A stretch of 23,987 nucleotides of DNA from Gemmatimonadota bacterium (lineage in GTDB: Bacteria; Gemmatimonadota; Gemmatimonadetes; Gemmatimonadales; GWC2-71-9), in contig QHTP01000128.1 in NCBI GenBank assembly GCA_003220855.1, positions 1 through 23,987 on the forward strand, read 5' to 3'. Below, in pieces: positions 21,548 through 23,987 of this stretch. Made by a program: the position numbers and the translations under genes. Below the pieces are notes generated by a model. It made no database searches and was not told the origin of the DNA. It saw only the letters and a program-made list of their open reading frames with translations. Every line of letters starts with the position of its first letter. Position 1 is the first letter of the stretch.

Positions 21548-23847
21548 CCCTTGAGCTCCGCGATCGTGACGCCATGGCCGCCCTGAGCCGCCGGCGCGAA
21601 GCCGAAGCGCTGCACGCGAATGTCGGCGGAGAGGACGGCGTGGGCGAGCTGCCGCAGAGCGCCCGTGCCCTTGCCGTGCACGATGCGCAGGTAGGGAAGG
21701 TCGGCGACGACCGCATCGTCGAGGGCTTTGAGGAGCGCTGCCTCGGCCTCGTCCCGGCGAAGCCCGATGAGCGACACTTCGCTCGACGCCCGGGCGGCCG
21801 CCGCGTGGGCGGGCGAGGGCGCGCGGGAATGCGCGAGGGCGGGCGGGGAGGCGAGGGGGGGGGGCGCCGGGAGGGGCGAGTCGGGCGACCGGCGCAGACG
21901 CCGCAGCTCATCGAGCGACATCCACCCTTGCCCCTGAGGGCTTTCCTGTTTGCCTTCACCTTCCGTCTCCTCGATCGCCTGCTCCACGAGTCGCCGCGCC
22001 TCGCGCGCCGTCGCCTCGTCCACCGCCGCCCGCGCGCGCCCCAGCGCCTCCTCGACTTTGCGCCGCGCTTCGAGCAGATAGGCGCGCGCCTGCTCGCGCG
22101 CGCCGCGCTCGAGCGTGCGGGCGCGGGCCTGCACCTCGCGTTCCCGTGCCGCGACCGCGTCCGCCCGGGCGGCGATCTTCGCCGCGTCGTCGCGCAGCAC
22201 GAGCTCCCGCTCGGTGAGCTCCCGCTCCCGGGCCTCGACTTCCCGCGCCTGAGCCTCTACGACGGCGAGCAGTCGGTCCAGCTCCCGCTCCGAGTCCGGA
22301 ACCGCGCGGCCGGCGACCTCGAGCACATCCGGCGCGAGGCCGAGGCGCCGGGCGATCGCGAGCCCGTAAGACCGCCCGGGCACGCCTTTCAGCAGCCGAT
22401 AGGTCGGTGTGAGCGTCTCCGCGTCGAACTGGAGCGACGCATTCACGATCCCGACTGTCTCCGTCGCGAGCTTCTTCAGCGCACCAAGATGCGTGGTGGC
22501 GAGCGTCAGAGCGCGGCGTCGCGTGAGCGCCTTCAGGACTGCCGCCGCCAGCGCGCCGCCCTCGGCGGGGTCGGTCCCGCTCCCAATCTCGTCCACGAGA
22601 ACGAGCGAGCGCTCGCCCGCATGCTCGAGGATGTCGCGCAGCGCCGCCACATGCGCGGAAAACGTGGAAAGGCTCGCGGCGATGGACTGCCGGTCACCGA
22701 TGTCGGCGAACACGGAATCGAGAACCGGCAGCACCGACTGAGGTCCGACCGGTGGGACGATTCCGCTCTGCGCCATGAGACAGATGAGGCCCACTGCCTT
22801 GATGAGGACCGTCTTGCCCCCCGTGTTCGGCCCGGAAACGAGCACGGTGTATTCGTCCGGCGCGAGCACCAGGTCGAAGGGAACGACGTCCACCGCGCTC
22901 CCGAGGAGCAGGGGGTGCCGGCCGCCGCGGATCGCGACCGGGCCGGTGCCGATCGCGGGCGTGAAGCCATTGATCAGGACGGCGTACCGGGCGCGGGCGC
23001 ACAGGTCGTCGAACGCGATGCACATGTCCCACGCGGCCGCGATGGCGCTCCGGTGCGGGCGCAACAAATCCGTCAACTCCCGGAGCACCCGGAGCACCTC
23101 GCGCTGCTCGGCCGATTGCGCGGCGCGCAGCGCATTCCCGAGCTCGATCGCTTCAGGGGGCTCGACGAACACGGTGGACCGCGTGGCCGACTCGTCGTGC
23201 ACGATGCCGCCCACCCGGGACCGGGCGGTGCTGCGCACGGGGATGACGTAGCGGCCGCCGCGGACGGTGACCGCGGCGTCCGGGGCGCGCTCGGCCGGAT
23301 CGAGCGAGCCGAGCATCGCCTCGAGCTGCTTCACCAGCCGCTCGCGCGTCTCGCGCACGGCCTGACGCGCTCGCGCGAGCGCGCGCGACGCCGAGTCGAG
23401 CACCTCCCCTTCGGAATCGAGGGACTCCCCGAGGCGCTTCTCGATCTCCCTGCGGGGCGGGTCGACCCGGAGCGCCGCGGTGCGAGGGGCGGCCGGCGCG
23501 AGGCGGGCCAGCTCGGTTGCTACGATGCGCGCGGCGGCCAGCGCGCGGCCGATCTCGGTGAGGGCGGGGCCTTCGAGCGCGCTCCCGGGAACGGCCAGCA
23601 AGTCGAGCGCCGGACCGATGTCCGGCACGGATTCGGCGCGGATGGCGTCGTCCGCAAGGAGGCGCGCGGCGAGCTCGGCGACCTGGGCGAGGGCGCCGCG
23701 GACGGCGTCTGGATCCGCGCTGGGGGTCCGGGCTCGCACGCGGGCCGCGCCGAGCGGGCCCGCGGCGTGCGCCGCCACCCGCTCCAGCGCGGCAGCAAAC
23801 TCGAGTGTCTCCAACACGGAGGGAGTGACCCCTCCCGCAACACTCAT
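21544..23847 (-). CDS. mutS2: Endonuclease MutS2
   Basis: MutS2 is a MutS-family ATPase with a C-terminal Smr nuclease domain, implicated in restraining recombination and in ribosome rescue. The 767-residue protein has clamp/lever helices (to about 330), Walker A GPNTGGKT (339-346), Walker B LVLVDEIGSGTDP, the ATTHLGALK signature, a long charged coiled coil (about 520-640), a Pro/Ala-rich linker and an Smr domain (about 690-767) with VSLIGLRRDEAEAALLKAL and IVHGKGTGALR. It lacks the mismatch-recognition domain of MutS, as expected. The ATG at 23847 overlaps yqeY (ATGA). The linker contains a run of ten C on the coding strand. Confidence 0.97.
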   Translation of the reverse strand: MSVAGGVTPSVLETLEFAAALERVAAHAAGPLGAARVRARTPSADPDAVRGALAQVAELAARLLADDAIRAESVPDIGPALDLLAVPGSALEGPALTEIGRALAAARIVATELARLAPAAPRTAALRVDPPRREIEKRLGESLDSEGEVLDSASRALARARQAVRETRERLVKQLEAMLGSLDPAERAPDAAVTVRGGRYVIPVRSTARSRVGGIVHDESATRSTVFVEPPEAIELGNALRAAQSAEQREVLRVLRELTDLLRPHRSAIAAAWDMCIAFDDLCARARYAVLINGFTPAIGTGPVAIRGGRHPLLLGSAVDVVPFDLVLAPDEYTVLVSGPNTGGKTVLIKAVGLICLMAQSGIVPPVGPQSVLPVLDSVFADIGDRQSIAASLSTFSAHVAALRDILEHAGERSLVLVDEIGSGTDPAEGGALAAAVLKALTRRRALTLATTHLGALKKLATETVGIVNASLQFDAETLTPTYRLLKGVPGRSYGLAIARRLGLAPDVLEVAGRAVPDSERELDRLLAVVEAQAREVEARERELTERELVLRDDAAKIAARADAVAAREREVQARARTLERGAREQARAYLLEARRKVEEALGRARAAVDEATAREARRLVEQAIEETEGEGKQESPQGQGWMSLDELRRLRRSPDSPLPAPPPLASPPALAHSRAPSPAHAAAARASSEVSLIGLRRDEAEAALLKALDDAVVADLPYLRIVHGKGTGALRQLAHAVLSADIRVQRFGFAPAAQGGHGVTIAELKG
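21855..21864. repeat. Ten-G homopolymer (poly-C in coding strand) inside mutS2
   Basis: Ten consecutive G lie on the plus strand within the Pro/Ala-rich linker of MutS2, encoding the PPP stretch. Runs of this length are prone to slippage and to sequencing error; a one-base change would remove the Smr domain. Confidence 0.9.
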
Positions 23848-23987
23848 ACGATCGCTGCCAACTCCTCGCGCGCGATCTGGTTGACCAGCTTGCCGTCCGC
23901 GCGCCCTTTGAATTTCGGCATGACCTGCCCCATGAGCCCACCGAGGTCCTTCGCACCCGCCGCGATCGCGTCGCGCACCGCCTGCCG
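23844..23987 (-). CDS. yqeY: GatB/YqeY-domain protein, C-terminal fragment
   Basis: Only the last 47 residues are in the window. They read AVRDAIAAGAKDLGGLMGQV then MPKFKGRADGKLVNQIAREELA, the characteristic end of YqeY-family proteins, which share the helical tail domain of the GatB amidotransferase subunit. The function is poorly known; a role on tRNA or aminoacyl-tRNA is assumed from the domain. Its stop overlaps the mutS2 start (ATGA), so it heads the long replication/repair operon as far as can be seen here. Confidence 0.88.
   Translation of the reverse strand, partial: RQAVRDAIAAGAKDLGGLMGQVMPKFKGRADGKLVNQIAREELAAIV

Noticed and set aside
1..23987. Mobile element or prophage explaining the repeats
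   Set aside because: No transposase, integrase, terminal inverted repeats or phage genes were seen. Gene content is core and collinear throughout.

Overview
This is a GC-rich bacterial chromosome segment in which every convincing gene lies on the minus strand, so transcription runs from high to low coordinates. The content is mostly core housekeeping: DNA repair and replication, rRNA modification, translation, tRNA charging, cell division, RNA decay and folate metabolism. GC content, protein style and gene order suggest Gemmatimonadota or a similar soil or sediment lineage. That is an inference; no 16S gene or other decisive marker is present. No tRNA, rRNA, CRISPR array, transposase or prophage gene was seen.

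In transcription order the window starts with a long, tightly packed operon: yqeY (only its 3' end), mutS2, dnaG, a C4 zinc-ribbon coiled-coil gene and recJ. After a 110-nt gap filled by a repeat array come rsmD, coaD, pta, a STAS antagonist, an RsbW-like kinase, a GAF-PP2C phosphatase, rsmA and rex. Most junctions are ATGA or GTGA overlaps or just a few bases. A complete partner-switching module (phosphatase, kinase, antagonist) therefore sits inside a housekeeping operon. A perfect Rex operator covers the rsmA-rex junction, so rex probably has its own redox-responsive, self-repressed promoter.

A looser group follows: a secreted or lipid-anchored beta-propeller protein, an arginine deiminase, and an unusual fusion of a DEDDh exonuclease with a metallo-beta-lactamase-fold hydrolase. 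Next is the translation operon infC-rpmI-rplT-pheS-pheT. An intrinsic terminator directly abuts the infC Shine-Dalgarno, which suggests leader attenuation, and infC appears to use a non-canonical start codon. The operon continues into a small coiled-coil gene, zapA, rny and folD (cut off by the window edge).

The most unusual signal is a family of short heptanucleotide tandem arrays at six loci: 8563-8597, 11669-11696, 12833-12860, 16136-16156, 17319-17402 and 20221-20294. Each locus has its own 7-nt unit, but on one strand the units are clearly related (GGATTGC, GGAACGC, GGAATGC, GGGAAAC, GGGGAGA). Two loci lie just after stop codons and four lie inside reading frames. In rsmA and pta the array stands where about 20-25 family-conserved residues are missing. 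In the exonuclease-MBL gene it is the fusion joint, and in dnaG it forms the interdomain linker. Three loci also carry an inverted copy and could fold into hairpins. I do not recognise this as a named element; the nearest analogy I know is the STRR heptamer repeats of cyanobacteria.
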